Source: BCD1 sp942492125 (lineage in GTDB: Bacteria > Bacteroidota > Bacteroidia > Chitinophagales > Saprospiraceae). From it: a stretch of 64,000 nt of DNA. Each line of letters starts with the position of its first letter. Positions within the stretch are counted from its first letter, which is position 1. Both the position numbers and the translations under genes were made by a program. This document shows positions 1 to 10,300 of this stretch, piece after piece. The notes beneath the pieces are model-generated. The model saw only the letters and a list, made by a program, of their open reading frames with translations, made no database searches and was not told where the DNA came from. Location: assembly GCA_942492125.1 (NCBI GenBank), contig CALODM010000030.1:1-64000 (forward strand), read 5' to 3'.

Positions 1-201
1 AAGGACATAGAAGCCGACCAGGATATGTATTATGTACACAGTTATTATGCGGAGACCTGCAGGGATACGGTTGCTACTTGTGAATATATCCATCCTTTCA
101 GTGCCGCAATGCACAAGGATAATTTTTATGCCACGCAATTCCACCCGGAAAAATCAGCGGATGTGGGAGAACAATTATTACGTAATTTTTTAGAACTGTA
201 A
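1..201 (+). CDS. hisH: HisH, glutaminase subunit of IGP synthase (3' part only)
   Basis: This is the C-terminal 66 codons of the glutamine amidotransferase that supplies ammonia to HisF for making imidazole glycerol phosphate and AICAR in histidine synthesis. The frame is open from base 1 and ends in TAA at 199-201, so the N-terminal half with the nucleophilic Cys lies outside the window. The segment FHPEKS carries the His-Glu pair that completes the class I glutaminase triad, and MYYVHSYY is typical HisH core sequence. hisA follows 91 bases downstream on the same strand, then hisF and hisIE, so this is the usual Bacteroidota his order. Identification rests on the motif and the operon context. 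Confidence 0.93.
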   Translation, partial: KDIEADQDMYYVHSYYAETCRDTVATCEYIHPFSAAMHKDNFYATQFHPEKSADVGEQLLRNFLEL

Positions 202-292
202 AATCCTAAACAACCCGTTAAATCCTTTTTTATCACGGTGCTATTACAGAACGCAGATTTTAACTGATCGAACGGATTAAAACAGATAAGTG

Positions 293-1021
293 ATGAGAAT
301 AATACCAGCCATAGACATTATCGACGGCAAATGCGTCAGGTTAACCAAAGGCGACTACGATACCAAAAAAATCTATAACGAAGATCCTTTGGAAGTTGCC
401 AAATCCTTTGAGGACAATGGCATTGAATACCTGCACCTCGTAGATCTTGACGGGGCCAAATCCAAACATATTGTCAATTACAAAACCCTGGAAAACCTGG
501 CGGCAAAAACCAATCTCAAAATCGATTTTGGCGGTGGTTTAAAATCAGATGAAGATGTCAGAATTGCTTTTGAGAGCGGTGCCCGGCAAATTACCGGGGG
601 CAGTATAGCAGCCAAAGAACCGGATACCTTCCTCCGTTGGCTTCATCAATATGGTCCGGACAAGATCATTCTCGGAGCTGATGCCCACAATCGCAAAATC
701 GCTACTGACGGATGGATGGAAAGCTCTGAACTGGACGTGATAGAATTCATACAATCCTACCGGGAGAAAGGCATCCAATACGTGATTTGTACAGACATTG
801 CCAAAGACGGTATGCTCCAGGGCTCTTCACAGGAGCTGTATAAAGAAGTCCTTGACCAGGCCAATGTCAAGCTAATCGCCAGTGGTGGGGTTATCTCCAT
901 CGATGAACTCGACAAGCTAAAAGCTATCGGCTGCGAAGGCGCCATCATCGGCAAAGCCATTTATGAAGGGAAAATGGATTTAAATGATCTGTCAAAATGG
1001 ATCTTGGGAATTACGAATTAA
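293..1021 (+). CDS. hisA: HisA, ProFAR isomerase
   Basis: The gene encodes the (beta/alpha)8-barrel enzyme that isomerises ProFAR to PRFAR, the step before HisF/HisH. At 242 residues it has normal family length. The N terminus MRIIPAIDIIDGKCVRL carries the catalytic Asp (residue 8). FGGGL and SGGV are phosphate-binding loops, and CTDIAKDGM is the region of the second catalytic Asp. ATG at 293 is chosen over the overlapping GTG at 290 because MRIIPAID is the standard HisA start. The last codons (GITN) lie inside an AT-rich direct repeat that continues into the spacer, so the C-terminal tail has been shaped by that repeat. Confidence 0.97.
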   Translation: MRIIPAIDIIDGKCVRLTKGDYDTKKIYNEDPLEVAKSFEDNGIEYLHLVDLDGAKSKHIVNYKTLENLAAKTNLKIDFGGGLKSDEDVRIAFESGARQITGGSIAAKEPDTFLRWLHQYGPDKIILGADAHNRKIATDGWMESSELDVIEFIQSYREKGIQYVICTDIAKDGMLQGSSQELYKEVLDQANVKLIASGGVISIDELDKLKAIGCEGAIIGKAIYEGKMDLNDLSKWILGITN

Positions 1022-1040
1022 AAATTACGAATTACGAATT
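1009..1040 (+). repeat. Short direct repeats of ATTACGAATT at the hisA/hisF junction
   Basis: The element attacgaatt occurs three times in 32 bases, the last two overlapping. It covers the final hisA codons including the stop and most of the 38-base spacer before hisF. It looks like a simple intergenic filler that has grown into the end of hisA. No regulatory role can be shown from sequence. Confidence 0.7.
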
Positions 1041-1059
1041 TGGATTAACGATTACAACA

Positions 1060-1818
1060 ATGCTAAAAAAAAGAATCATACCCTGTTTGGATATCCGTGA
1101 CGGAAGGACTGTCAAAGGCATTAACTTCGTAGATATCCGCGATGCGGGCGACCCGATCGAATTAGCAAAAAGTTATGTCGAACAAGGAGCAGACGAACTG
1201 GTTTTCCTCGACATTACGGCTACCGTGGAGAACAGGAAAACCCTCATTGAACTGGTCAAAAAGATCGCCAGGGAGATCAACATCCCCTTCACCGTAGGCG
1301 GCGGCATCAATTCTATTGAAGATGTTTCCAATATCATCACTGCCGGAGCGGATAAGGTAAGTGTCAACTCAGCGGCAGTCAAAAACCCTCAGCTGATCGC
1401 TCAAATTGCTGCCCAATTCGGAAGCCAGTGCGCAGTAGTTGCCATCGACACCAAATTTGAAAATGGGGAATGGATGGTATATGTACATGGTGGCAGAACG
1501 CCAACGCCTATCAAAACCATGGATTGGGTAAAGGAGGTAGAAAACCTTGGTGCCGGGGAGATTTTATTAACGTCGATGAATCACGATGGAACCAAAGGTG
1601 GGTTTGCCATCGACATCACGAATGAAGTCAGCAAAACAGTCAATATTCCTGTTATTGCCAGCGGCGGTGCAGGACAAATGGTTCACTTTAAAGAAGTATT
1701 TGAAAACACAGAAGCCAGTGGTGGCTTGGCAGCCAGTATTTTTCACTTTGGTGAAATTCCGATACCAACACTTAAACAATATTTACAAAAAGAAAAAATA
1801 CCAGTAAGATGCAAATAG
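1060..1818 (+). CDS. hisF: HisF, cyclase subunit of IGP synthase
   Basis: HisF is the barrel cyclase that combines PRFAR with HisH-derived ammonia to give imidazole glycerol phosphate and AICAR. ATG at 1060 gives 252 residues, the usual length. It starts MLKKRIIPCLDIRDGRTVKG, placing the catalytic Asp at the canonical residue 11. The second catalytic Asp is in VAIDTK, and VGGGI and SGGAG are the two phosphate-binding loops. The frame is open further upstream to 997, but that extension overlaps hisA, encodes the spacer repeat and matches no HisF sequence. The gene ends inside hisIE (10-base overlap), which suggests translational coupling. Confidence 0.97.
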   Translation: MLKKRIIPCLDIRDGRTVKGINFVDIRDAGDPIELAKSYVEQGADELVFLDITATVENRKTLIELVKKIAREINIPFTVGGGINSIEDVSNIITAGADKVSVNSAAVKNPQLIAQIAAQFGSQCAVVAIDTKFENGEWMVYVHGGRTPTPIKTMDWVKEVENLGAGEILLTSMNHDGTKGGFAIDITNEVSKTVNIPVIASGGAGQMVHFKEVFENTEASGGLAASIFHFGEIPIPTLKQYLQKEKIPVRCK

Positions 1819-2399
1819 ATTTTAACAAAGGAGACGGCCTTGTACCTGTGATCATCCAAAATGATAAAACCCTTCAGGTGCTCATGCTGGGGTATATGAA
1901 CGAGGAGGCTCTGGCAAAAACCAAGTCAACAGGTAAAGTGACCTTTTTCAGTCGTTCGAAAAACAGATTATGGACCAAAGGAGAATCTTCCGGAAATTTC
2001 CTTTACGTAAAAGACATCCAGTTGGATTGTGACCAGGATGCACTGCTCATCAAAACTGATCCAGTAGGACCTACTTGTCACACAGGAACCACTTCTTGTT
2101 TTAAAGAAGAAACGGCAAAAGGATTCCTGTACAAACTGGAGCAAACGATTAATGACCGGATTGAAAGCGGTTCCGAAAATTCCTATACCAGTAAATTATT
2201 TAACCGGGGCATAAATAAAGTTGCCCAGAAAGTAGGAGAAGAAGCTGTAGAGTTGGTCATCGAGGCCAAGGATAACGATGATGATCTGTTTAAAAATGAA
2301 GCGGCAGATCTTTTGTACCACTTACTTATATTATTGAAAGCCAAAAATTGCAGGCTTGAAGATATTGAAGAAGTCTTGACGGGACGTTCCGGAAAATAA
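1809..2399 (+). CDS. hisIE: HisIE, bifunctional PRA-CH / PRA-PPH
   Basis: This 196-residue fusion catalyses two early histidine steps: pyrophosphohydrolysis of phosphoribosyl-ATP (C-terminal HisE part) and hydrolysis of phosphoribosyl-AMP (N-terminal HisI part). The HisI half (about 1-110) shows the LMLGYMNEEAL start, the acidic metal site DCDQDALL and the zinc-binding GPTCHTGTTSCF segment. The HisE half (about 110-196) has the helical all-alpha NTP-PPase signature KVGEEAVELVIEAKDND with EAADLLYHLL. The start codon lies 10 bases inside hisF. It is the last gene of the operon, and a hairpin follows 31 bases after the stop. Confidence 0.97.
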   Translation: MQIDFNKGDGLVPVIIQNDKTLQVLMLGYMNEEALAKTKSTGKVTFFSRSKNRLWTKGESSGNFLYVKDIQLDCDQDALLIKTDPVGPTCHTGTTSCFKEETAKGFLYKLEQTINDRIESGSENSYTSKLFNRGINKVAQKVGEEAVELVIEAKDNDDDLFKNEAADLLYHLLILLKAKNCRLEDIEEVLTGRSGK

Positions 2400-2430
2400 A
2401 TATTTAAAAGTAAAATAACGGTAAAAATAA

Positions 2431-2468
2431 CCCCTGGCAGAACGACAGAAAAATCGTTCGACCAGGGG
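2431..2468. terminator. Shared hairpin between hisIE and the convergent PKD gene
   Basis: Two 15-base arms (2431-2445 and 2454-2468) pair except for two central mismatches, around an 8-base A-rich loop. On the - strand the hairpin is followed by a T-rich stretch (ttattttta), so it fits an intrinsic terminator for the gene ending at 2515. For hisIE it would be a weaker, tail-less terminator. Confidence 0.7.
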
Positions 2469-2514
2469 CGAGGCCAAATAAAGGCCGAAATAAACTAGTT
2501 GAATTGACTGGCTA

Positions 2515-4164
2515 CTATTCCACTACCAGCTTGGTAGTCCTTTGCTGGTTATCTGTGCGAAGAATTAGCTGGTATATTCCTTTTGGCAAATCTCCGGAAA
2601 AGACCTCAAAGGTGTTGAGCCCTTCCTGTTGATCAATGGTATTATTATAAACCGAACGACCAAGCATATCTAACATCTGAATATTGACTTCTTCATCACC
2701 CTTACCGGAAAATTCAATAAAAAACTGACCTGAAGCAGGATTGGGATATACATTCAGCAATTCTATAGAAGCTATGGTTGTAATACTGGTAACCGTACCT
2801 CCCCCCGCAGTAATGGTATTCGAATAATCAAAAGTACAGAAAACATTCCCCAATCCATCCGCAGCTTGCGTAGTTAGCGTAACATTATAATTAGAAATAT
2901 CACTTGGAAAAATATGAGTAATATTTGCTTCGGAAGTAGCTACAATCGGTGTTCCATCACCAAAATCCCAGAAATAAGTCAGAAAAGGTTGTGGTTGAGA
3001 ACCATAAAGTGCCGTAAAACTCATAACATTCGGATCCTCACCCGCTTCTGAAATAAAAAGCCCATTACACCCTGTCCACGGTAACGAAATAGGTAAACAC
3101 TGAGTATCGGAAAGATTATTGTCATTATCGTAAACTGTGATGCAAATTTCGAATTCTCCCTGGAATTGGTAAACGTAGAGGTCAGGAACCTCGGTAAGAA
3201 TGGGGGATCCATCTCCCATATCGATCTCAATATTGGTGATATTTCCAGTAAAAATTGGAACAAGGACTACATTAAACTCGGAGTTATTGAAATTCGGCTG
3301 CACATAAAAAAAGTTGGCACGAAGTGGCGGGGTTCCGTTTACCTCAACAACCATTTGAGCTTCATCTGTACAACTTCCATTTTCATCAAAAATGATGTAA
3401 GACACCAGATATGTCCCATTATCATAATAGGTAAAGGTAGGATTGAATTCGGTAGAGGAAGGATTCGAGGCCTCACCAAAATACCAGATAACGGAAGACG
3501 GAGACGCTCCGCTGGCAGTAAAACTGGCATCATTAAACTGGATGGTCATCCCATCATCGGAAATGACTTCGTAAGTAAAGTCAGCAAAACATCCCGTCGG
3601 GGCTCCCGGGTTGATAGCCTCCGTATAGGAAAAATCACAATTCGGTCCATCCAGACTTAGGGTTACTTCATAAACCTGGTTGGGGTTTTCATAAACGTGA
3701 ACCTGGTTCGAAGATCCTGTTACAGTCGTGCCATCCCCAAAATCCCAGGTTAATTGACCATCAATGGGGAAGAAGTAACCACTCACCGGAGTGAACACAA
3801 TCTCACCAGTGTTCCCGGTACCCTCATAGGAAAAGACAATGTTACATCCCGCATTGGGCACCACTACCGGGATTGTCTTATTATCAGAAAGACCATTTTG
3901 AGAATTAGATACTTTCAAATTAATGAAATAGGTACCTTCTTCAGCATAAGTATGATTGACATCCGTGGTGGAATAGGTAGTTCCATCACCCATATCAAGC
4001 AATAAAAAATCATAGGTTCCCTCGATTTGATCGAGAATAAGGATTTCCATAGAGTTTGACCATGACCAGGTATATGAAAAATCAGCGGACAGAACCTGAG
4101 AATAGCCCTTAACTGTCATCAAAAAAGAGAACATCAAAAGAGAGAGTAGCTTTACAATTTTCAT
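2515..4164 (-). CDS. Secreted PKD-repeat protein with T9SS type A sorting domain
   Basis: This 549-residue protein begins with a Sec signal peptide (MKIVKLLSLLMFSFLMTVKG, cleavage likely just after). It then carries about five PKD-type beta-sandwich domains, recognisable by MGDGT, WDFGDGT, WYFGEAS, MGDGSP and WDFGDGTP, each followed by a Y-D-x-G-T-Y-like strand. The last ~80 residues are a T9SS type A sorting domain (LNVYPNPASGQF at its start, KGIYQLILRT and KLVVE at its end). It should be exported by T9SS and anchored or released at the surface. The start at 4164 is preferred over the upstream ATG at 4209, because the extra 15 residues would precede the signal peptide and the promoter sits at 4195-4225. 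Ligand unknown. Confidence 0.9.
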   Translation of the reverse strand: MKIVKLLSLLMFSFLMTVKGYSQVLSADFSYTWSWSNSMEILILDQIEGTYDFLLLDMGDGTTYSTTDVNHTYAEEGTYFINLKVSNSQNGLSDNKTIPVVVPNAGCNIVFSYEGTGNTGEIVFTPVSGYFFPIDGQLTWDFGDGTTVTGSSNQVHVYENPNQVYEVTLSLDGPNCDFSYTEAINPGAPTGCFADFTYEVISDDGMTIQFNDASFTASGASPSSVIWYFGEASNPSSTEFNPTFTYYDNGTYLVSYIIFDENGSCTDEAQMVVEVNGTPPLRANFFYVQPNFNNSEFNVVLVPIFTGNITNIEIDMGDGSPILTEVPDLYVYQFQGEFEICITVYDNDNNLSDTQCLPISLPWTGCNGLFISEAGEDPNVMSFTALYGSQPQPFLTYFWDFGDGTPIVATSEANITHIFPSDISNYNVTLTTQAADGLGNVFCTFDYSNTITAGGGTVTSITTIASIELLNVYPNPASGQFFIEFSGKGDEEVNIQMLDMLGRSVYNNTIDQQEGLNTFEVFSGDLPKGIYQLILRTDNQQRTTKLVVE

Positions 4165-4194
4165 TTTGTTTAATTTTTTTGTTAAATTGTTAAA

Positions 4195-4225
4195 CAAAAA
4201 TAAATACATATTGCTTCTTTTCCAA
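4195..4225 (-). promoter_or_regulatory. Bacteroidota-type promoter of the PKD gene
   Basis: Read on the - strand, TATTTTTG (4202-4195) matches the TAnnTTTG -7 element exactly, and TTG (4225-4223) stands 20 bases upstream at the -33 position. Transcription would start around 4188, giving a leader of about 25 bases before the ATG at 4164. This also supports the choice of start codon. Confidence 0.6.
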
Positions 4226-4267
4226 CTGATTAGTTCTTTTTGTCACATAAATGTCATAAAACATTAA

Positions 4268-4299
4268 AAAAGGGTAAACAGCAAGCTGCTCACCCTTTT
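4268..4299 (-). terminator. Intrinsic terminator of giant gene A
   Basis: The arms 4268-4282 and 4285-4299 pair over 15 bases with two G-U type mismatches and a 2-base loop. On the - strand the stem runs into a T stretch (acccttttttaat). It lies about 80 bases past the gene A stop. Confidence 0.8.
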
Positions 4300-4334
4300 G
4301 AAAATTTCAGTTGTATTTTTCTTCGTAAAACCAA

Positions 4335-4361
4335 TCCGGATGGGAAAATTGCCCATCCGGA
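4335..4361 (-). terminator. Second hairpin just downstream of gene A
   Basis: A perfect 10-base stem (tccggatggg paired with cccatccgga) around a 7-base loop sits 16 bases after the gene A stop. On the - strand it is followed by ttggtttt. It may protect the 3' end or act as a first terminator ahead of the stronger one at 4268-4299. Confidence 0.55.
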
Positions 4362-4376
4362 AGGTTGTCGTTTCTA

Positions 4377-7330
4377 CTATTCCACTACGATCATCTTCTT
4401 CGTAGCTACATCAGTATCGGTTGCAACGGTATAGTACAATGTTCCGGTGGCCCCAAGTGTCCGGGCATCCAATACCATCACATTGTATCCTTGCTGACCA
4501 TCCTGGTACAATACCTTGAGGGTCTTTCCTGCTACATCCTGAATCGTGATCGTCACGGCGGCATCTTCCGGCAAACGGTAACCGATGCGCGTCTCTGTAT
4601 CGAACGGGTTAGGTACGTTCTGGTAAACTTCAAAGCTTGACGCTATCTCATCTCCATTGAAGTTGATGGCTACATCCAGCAACTCACTTTGTGCATTGTA
4701 TGCCTCTGCTCTCGTAATACGGGAGCCTATGGCAATTACCTCACTCAACTTCACATTACGTTGTGCGTTGATATTCAAGGTAAACAGTACCGCTCCTCCA
4801 TTCAACGTCTGTCCGTTTACTGAGTTCCAACTTGTCGTGATCATACCTTCGTTGAGGAATGTCAGTCCAAAGTTTTCTTCATTCGCTACACCATAATCAA
4901 TAGCAGATAAGCTCAGGGCCGTGCGGTCGAAGTTCATCGTGAACTGGTAGCCCTGGATATCTTCCAGATCTTCAGCGGTAAAGCTTACGCTGTACTGCTC
5001 ACCAGCCTTCATGTCGATGTCTTCTGTCTGCAGGGCAAACAAACCATTCACATTACGCTCTTCGATCACTGTGGCATTTGGTATCACCGTTCCGTTAACA
5101 TCTCCAATCTTCGCGGCGATGAAGTCTTCACTCATCATATCCTCACTCAGGTTGTTGATATTTCTGGATTCCGGGAACTCCTCATACCATGGATTCGTCG
5201 GATCAGGGAATACATAATCTGCATCCACAAACCTCCAGCTCGTATTGTTCGGGAAGTCATCATAGATGCCCAAAATCAACTTACGCAACTGGATCATATC
5301 CGCTGTCGTAATGGTTGATGAACTGTTTATATCCGCTGCGATCATCTTATACGGACTATCCAGCAACTGGATTCCCAGGATGTGCTTGGTGATCAATACC
5401 AAATCAAACGTCGTAACTCCATTCAATGGATTTTCATCCAAATGAGGTGTCACCGTGTAAGCAAACCCATTTTCCACTACATCAAAGGTGTATCCACCTG
5501 AGGTGACGGTGTTCTGCGTTTGTGAGGATATACCACTCAGGATAACCTCTGCTGCTTCAACACCTTCAGACTCTTCTGTCTGTACAGAACCTGCGATCAT
5601 CGACAATACCGGTGTTGCACAATCATTATGTGCCTGTACCAGTACGTAAGTCTCACAGTAATCGTAGTTTGGTCCACCTACCGTTCCATCAGGTTGTACC
5701 GCATACGGATTGTAAGCGCTATCCCATGAGTAGATACGGATCAAAGTAGTCTCATCATCATTACAATCGAGTACCAATCCTGTTACCTCAGGACTTGGAA
5801 TCTCACTTCCGTCAGCTACGTCGTCACCTCTGTGGATTGAGTATCTAACAGGCTCTGTACAATCTTCTACCTCAGATGCGATGAAGTCACTTGCCCAGAT
5901 TGCCATGGCACAACATCCGTCTGGCTGTGGCATCAGGGTCACCGTCAGTCCGTTGATACATACCGGAGTCGGTGCCTTACAGTCAACTACTTCGAATGGA
6001 ATTTCTAACCACAATGCGTTTTCACATCCATCTTCGATGTGTACACCAAAGGCGTGTGTTCCGATTGGGTAGTTACCACTGATTTCATAAGTAATTGTCT
6101 GAGCAGCTTCGTCTCTTCCTGTTTCTGTAACCGTTGCAGGACCGTCATAGATTCCGTCAGCAAATGCATCGAGTTGTCCTTGAGCAGTCACCACATCAAG
6201 GTCACAAAGTTCAGTGACAGTGAATTCAATAGTTACATCGCCGAAGCAATCAGCAGTTTCGCTGCAGAATGCATCGTAGTCAGTTACAACAGCAGTAGGC
6301 GCCACAAAGTCATAAACCTTGATCACCTGAGTATATTGCCAGTGGCCTACACTTGCCAGTTCCAGGTTGATGTTGCTGTTTGCCCAGTGTCCGTTTGGCT
6401 TAGGCAAATTCGTACAACGGGAAGTACCGGTAAATGGATTCGTATTGTTCTCGTTGTTGTCTCTGTCTACATAAGCTGTGTAAATTGGATCATCTCCGTT
6501 CCACGCAGTGCGTACGATGACGTATACATCCTCATCTCCCGGGTTGTTGTCACAATCTTCATCTCTGCCGATCACGATAGGAGCAGCTTCGCCGTCCCAC
6601 TCACACCAGTTGATCACTTTGTAGGTACGCAGTATCTTATAACACTCATCACTGGTCGCTTCGTATATTTCGTCACTTACGTTCACGGTGAGCAAGTCAC
6701 AGCCGTAGTCTACGTAAGCAATGGTATCCGGGTTCGGAGTTCCACATTCTGCATCAGCATCTTTAGGGAATTTGATCTCGTAGTTGTGTACTTCGTAAAC
6801 TGTGATCACCTGCTGACATGCATTGGTGGAAGTCAGTCCCCAGTCATCTGTTGCCTGGAATGTACGTACTACCGTACCCCATCCACAGTCGTTCAGGTTA
6901 TTCACTACACTGATCTGATCTGCTGTCGCATTACAGTTATCCTCTGCCCAGGCTTCCCCGAACACTTCGTTCAACTGTGCTGCATCATCCCAGTCGATGT
7001 GGTGCAGGGCATCATCATCACAGTGCATGCTCACGCTGTGTGGTGCATGGCAGTATGGGGTGATCTTATCTTCGATCAATACCTCCAGCCAGCAGATGTT
7101 GCTGTTGCCGGATGCATCCCATACGCGCAGCTCGATCACTACAAAATCGTGGACATCCTCACAGTCAAAGTCTACATAATCGCCCCACTCACCGCCTGCT
7201 CTGCGCACTTCGATATGGCTCAGCTCACAGTTATCGTTACTGCCTTCATCGATATCCTCGGCGTATACCCTCGCATAACCATCACTGCCAATCGAGATGT
7301 TCAGATCATCATCACATACCGCTACCGGGT
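4377..7330 (-). repeat. Shared 3' module, copy in gene A
   Basis: This ~2.95 kb stretch is collinear with 27952-30910 in gene B. It encodes a Cys-rich region (PVAVCDDDLNISIG..., HNYEIKFPKDADAECG, CTNLPKPNGHWANS), dockerin, cohesin-like domain and T9SS sorting domain. Long nucleotide runs are the same in both copies, for example around the codons for QQGYNVMVL near the 3' end. It is a dispersed duplication or a gene-conversion tract. Confidence 0.85.
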
Positions 7331-10300
7331 TGATGCGATCCTCCACGCCAAAGGCACAGTCATACGTACTTACATTACCGCATTCATCTATCGCTGTGTA
7401 ATGCAGATAGTGGTTGCCATTCAGACTCAACGGTACATTGGTAGCATATGGTCCTGGCTCTTCCGCTCCTAATGGACCGAAGGATGACAGTACCTGTTCT
7501 ACTACTTCTGTGCCGGTTACCTGTCCCCACTGATCGTAAGTGTATCCTTCTGTGAGGATCACTACATCTACATACCAATGGTACGTATTACAGTTATCCG
7601 TCACATTTGGAGCTGCGATCGGGAAGGTCGCTGTACAGTCAAATGGCCCGGTGGAGTATACCGGCATATCTACTTCGCCATCCCAGTCCGTATCCGTCCA
7701 GTTACAACCAATCACCGGTGGTGTGGTATCCCCTACCTTGATGATCTGCGTGTATTCTGTCACCTGAGCCGGTGTTACACACCAGTCTACTATTGACCAG
7801 GTTCTGATGATCTTATAACTGCTCGCACATACTTCTATCGGCTCGCTGTCTTCAAAGGCTGCGCCCAGATTGCAGTACGTCGCCGCCAGATCATAAGTGC
7901 CGTAAGCCGTCGTCACACTTGGGTAACCCGTCTCACTTGGATGTGGGTAACCTGCCTCTGTCAGGGCTGTTTCATCGCTGCATTCTATTTCTACGATGTC
8001 TTGTGGTACATCAACATCCGTGATATCAGACTTGCGTACGCGGATCTCCTGCGTACAGCTTGCTGTCATCGGTTGTCCGGTACAGTCGCTGTTGTAGCGG
8101 TCTGATACTTCGAAGTGACGGGTGATCACATCATCACCACACTCGTTCTCTGCTACTACATCCCATACCGCTACACGCAATTGACCGCAGTTATCGCTTA
8201 CTTCAGGATAACCCGTCTGGCTCAATATGTACGCCAGCTCTGCGCTCAGGGAACCTTCTATGATCTCTCCTTCAGCAGTGGTGGTATAGTACTGTACGCC
8301 ATCGATACGGATCGTTTCGATATCGGTGCATACAAACTCCTCTCCACTTGTCAGGCTGTGGTCCGTTGGATCCGGACAGTCGATCACAGGACTTGTCTTA
8401 TCCTCTGCCGTAACCTCGCCCCAACATACCGTGAAGTTTCCTTCAACGCCTTCCTTGAGGCTGATCATGTAACCGAAGGTGCCACATCCGTCGATGATCG
8501 CGCCGTTATCTTCCTGACCGTCTATCACCACGATCTCGAAGTCTTCCTCTGTCAGACAGCCCCATTCGCCGTTCAATACCGTTGAAGCCAGCAACTCTAC
8601 GCTGCAATCACCTTCCAGGGTGGCCTGTACATTCGCAATACACGCCAGGTTATCCGGTGTGGCTGCTTCCTGCGTTACGCTGATCGTGAAGCTCTCCGCG
8701 CTGCTGTTTGAAGCAGCATCTGTAGCGCTTACATCTATCTGGTAATCCCCGGGAGTTACCTCCACGCAGTACTGGTTGCCCGATACTGCTGTCAGCACCT
8801 GACCGTTCATCTCAACGGTGGCTGTTACATTCTCATCACAGTTATCATAAGCCGTCACATAGAAGCATACTTCCACCAGCGGATCATCGCACGCTTCCAG
8901 CGCTATGTCGATATCCTGCGATGGGTACACCAGTACCGGTGCCCAGTTGTCTGGTTGTGCCGTAACGGTGAGCAGTGCATCCGTATAAGTGGTTGCGCCA
9001 TCGCTATCGGTTACTTCCATGGCCAGCAAGTGAGTGCCCGGTGTCAATTCTACCAACAACTCAATATAGCCCGCATCATCATATACCCAGTTGATCAATC
9101 CCGGGAACGTCGCCTCCAGGAAGTCTATGTTGCTCTCTGAGATCGCATCATCACAATCATCCTGTACGTATATGCCTATCGTGGTAATCAGGCTTTCCTC
9201 ACACGCAGGGATCGTGAAATTCAGATTGCCTGGCAATGTAATATCCGGTGCCTGGTTCTGCTGCTGGTTGATGATAACCTGTGGCTCTACTGACTGTCCA
9301 GCATAGTTAATCACAGGGAAGTAAGTTCCTGGATCTATTGATCCGCAGTAGTTAAAGAATACGAAATTCGGATTGGAGTCATCTACCTCCACCAGCGTGA
9401 GGTTCATGCCATCCTGTTCGAAGTTCGCTATGACTTCATCTACGTCTACCTCTTCACAATCATCATATACCTGGAAGGAATAGCAGTATTCCACCTCCTC
9501 CTCACAGTACGGTATGGTCACATTATCATCCGAAGCGTAGATCAGTGCCGGCTCATCGGCTATCGCCTGTTCTACCGTGATCTGTACATCGGCAAAACCG
9601 GTGTTGCCCGCTCCATCCGTATACTCAGCACTCCATACACTGCCATCATCATCTATCGTTACCGTTACGATGTATTCGATATACCCTTCGCCTACTTCAT
9701 TGACCTGCTCCGTGCCATTGGCCGTAAAGATCACATCTTCTTCGGTGATGGACTGATCACACAGGTCTTCTACATATACCGTTACGATTACATCCCGGCT
9801 CTCTGCACAGTGTGGTATCGTTACATTCTGTGGTCCTACGATCGTTACATCCGGATTATTGAACTCTTCCACGACTACCGTGTAGGTCATGGATGTCTCG
9901 TTGCCATCAGGATCCTCAACCGTAATGGTCAATTCTGTGGTTCCTGCTGCAAAGTTCACATCGATCAGGTAGTTACCGGCTCCGTCTGTGGTGACGATTG
10001 CCTGACTGCCTGGTTCTACACTTGTTGGTATCATCACTACCGTAGCCGTTACCGCATTCGGATCTACTATCTCGCCATAACAACCATCTACGGCCTGTAC
10101 AAACAGTACCATCTGGTAGTTACATGATCCTTCCGGCAGATCGAACGGTCCGATCTGGGTCACTTCATTACCCAGGATATCCGATACAAATTTATCCGGG
10201 CCGTCTTCATCAATCGCATTGGGTACTTCCTGGATCATCTCTACAGGATTTACCTTTGGATTACATCCGCCGGTTTCCATTACCGATACCAGGTATTCGC

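Noticed and set aside
997..1059. Upstream extension of hisF to 997
   Set aside because: It would overlap hisA and encode the spacer repeat; MLKKRIIPCLDI at 1060 is the standard HisF start.
4240..4434. 64-codon + strand ORF between the PKD gene and gene A
   Set aside because: It runs through two terminator hairpins and the 3' end of gene A and has no protein-like features.
6039..7472. 477-codon ORF on the + strand inside gene A
   Set aside because: It is antisense to clear domain-coding sequence, has no recognisable domains, and its composition (many Cys, His, Tyr and Ile) is what the reverse of the Asp/Thr-rich gene gives.
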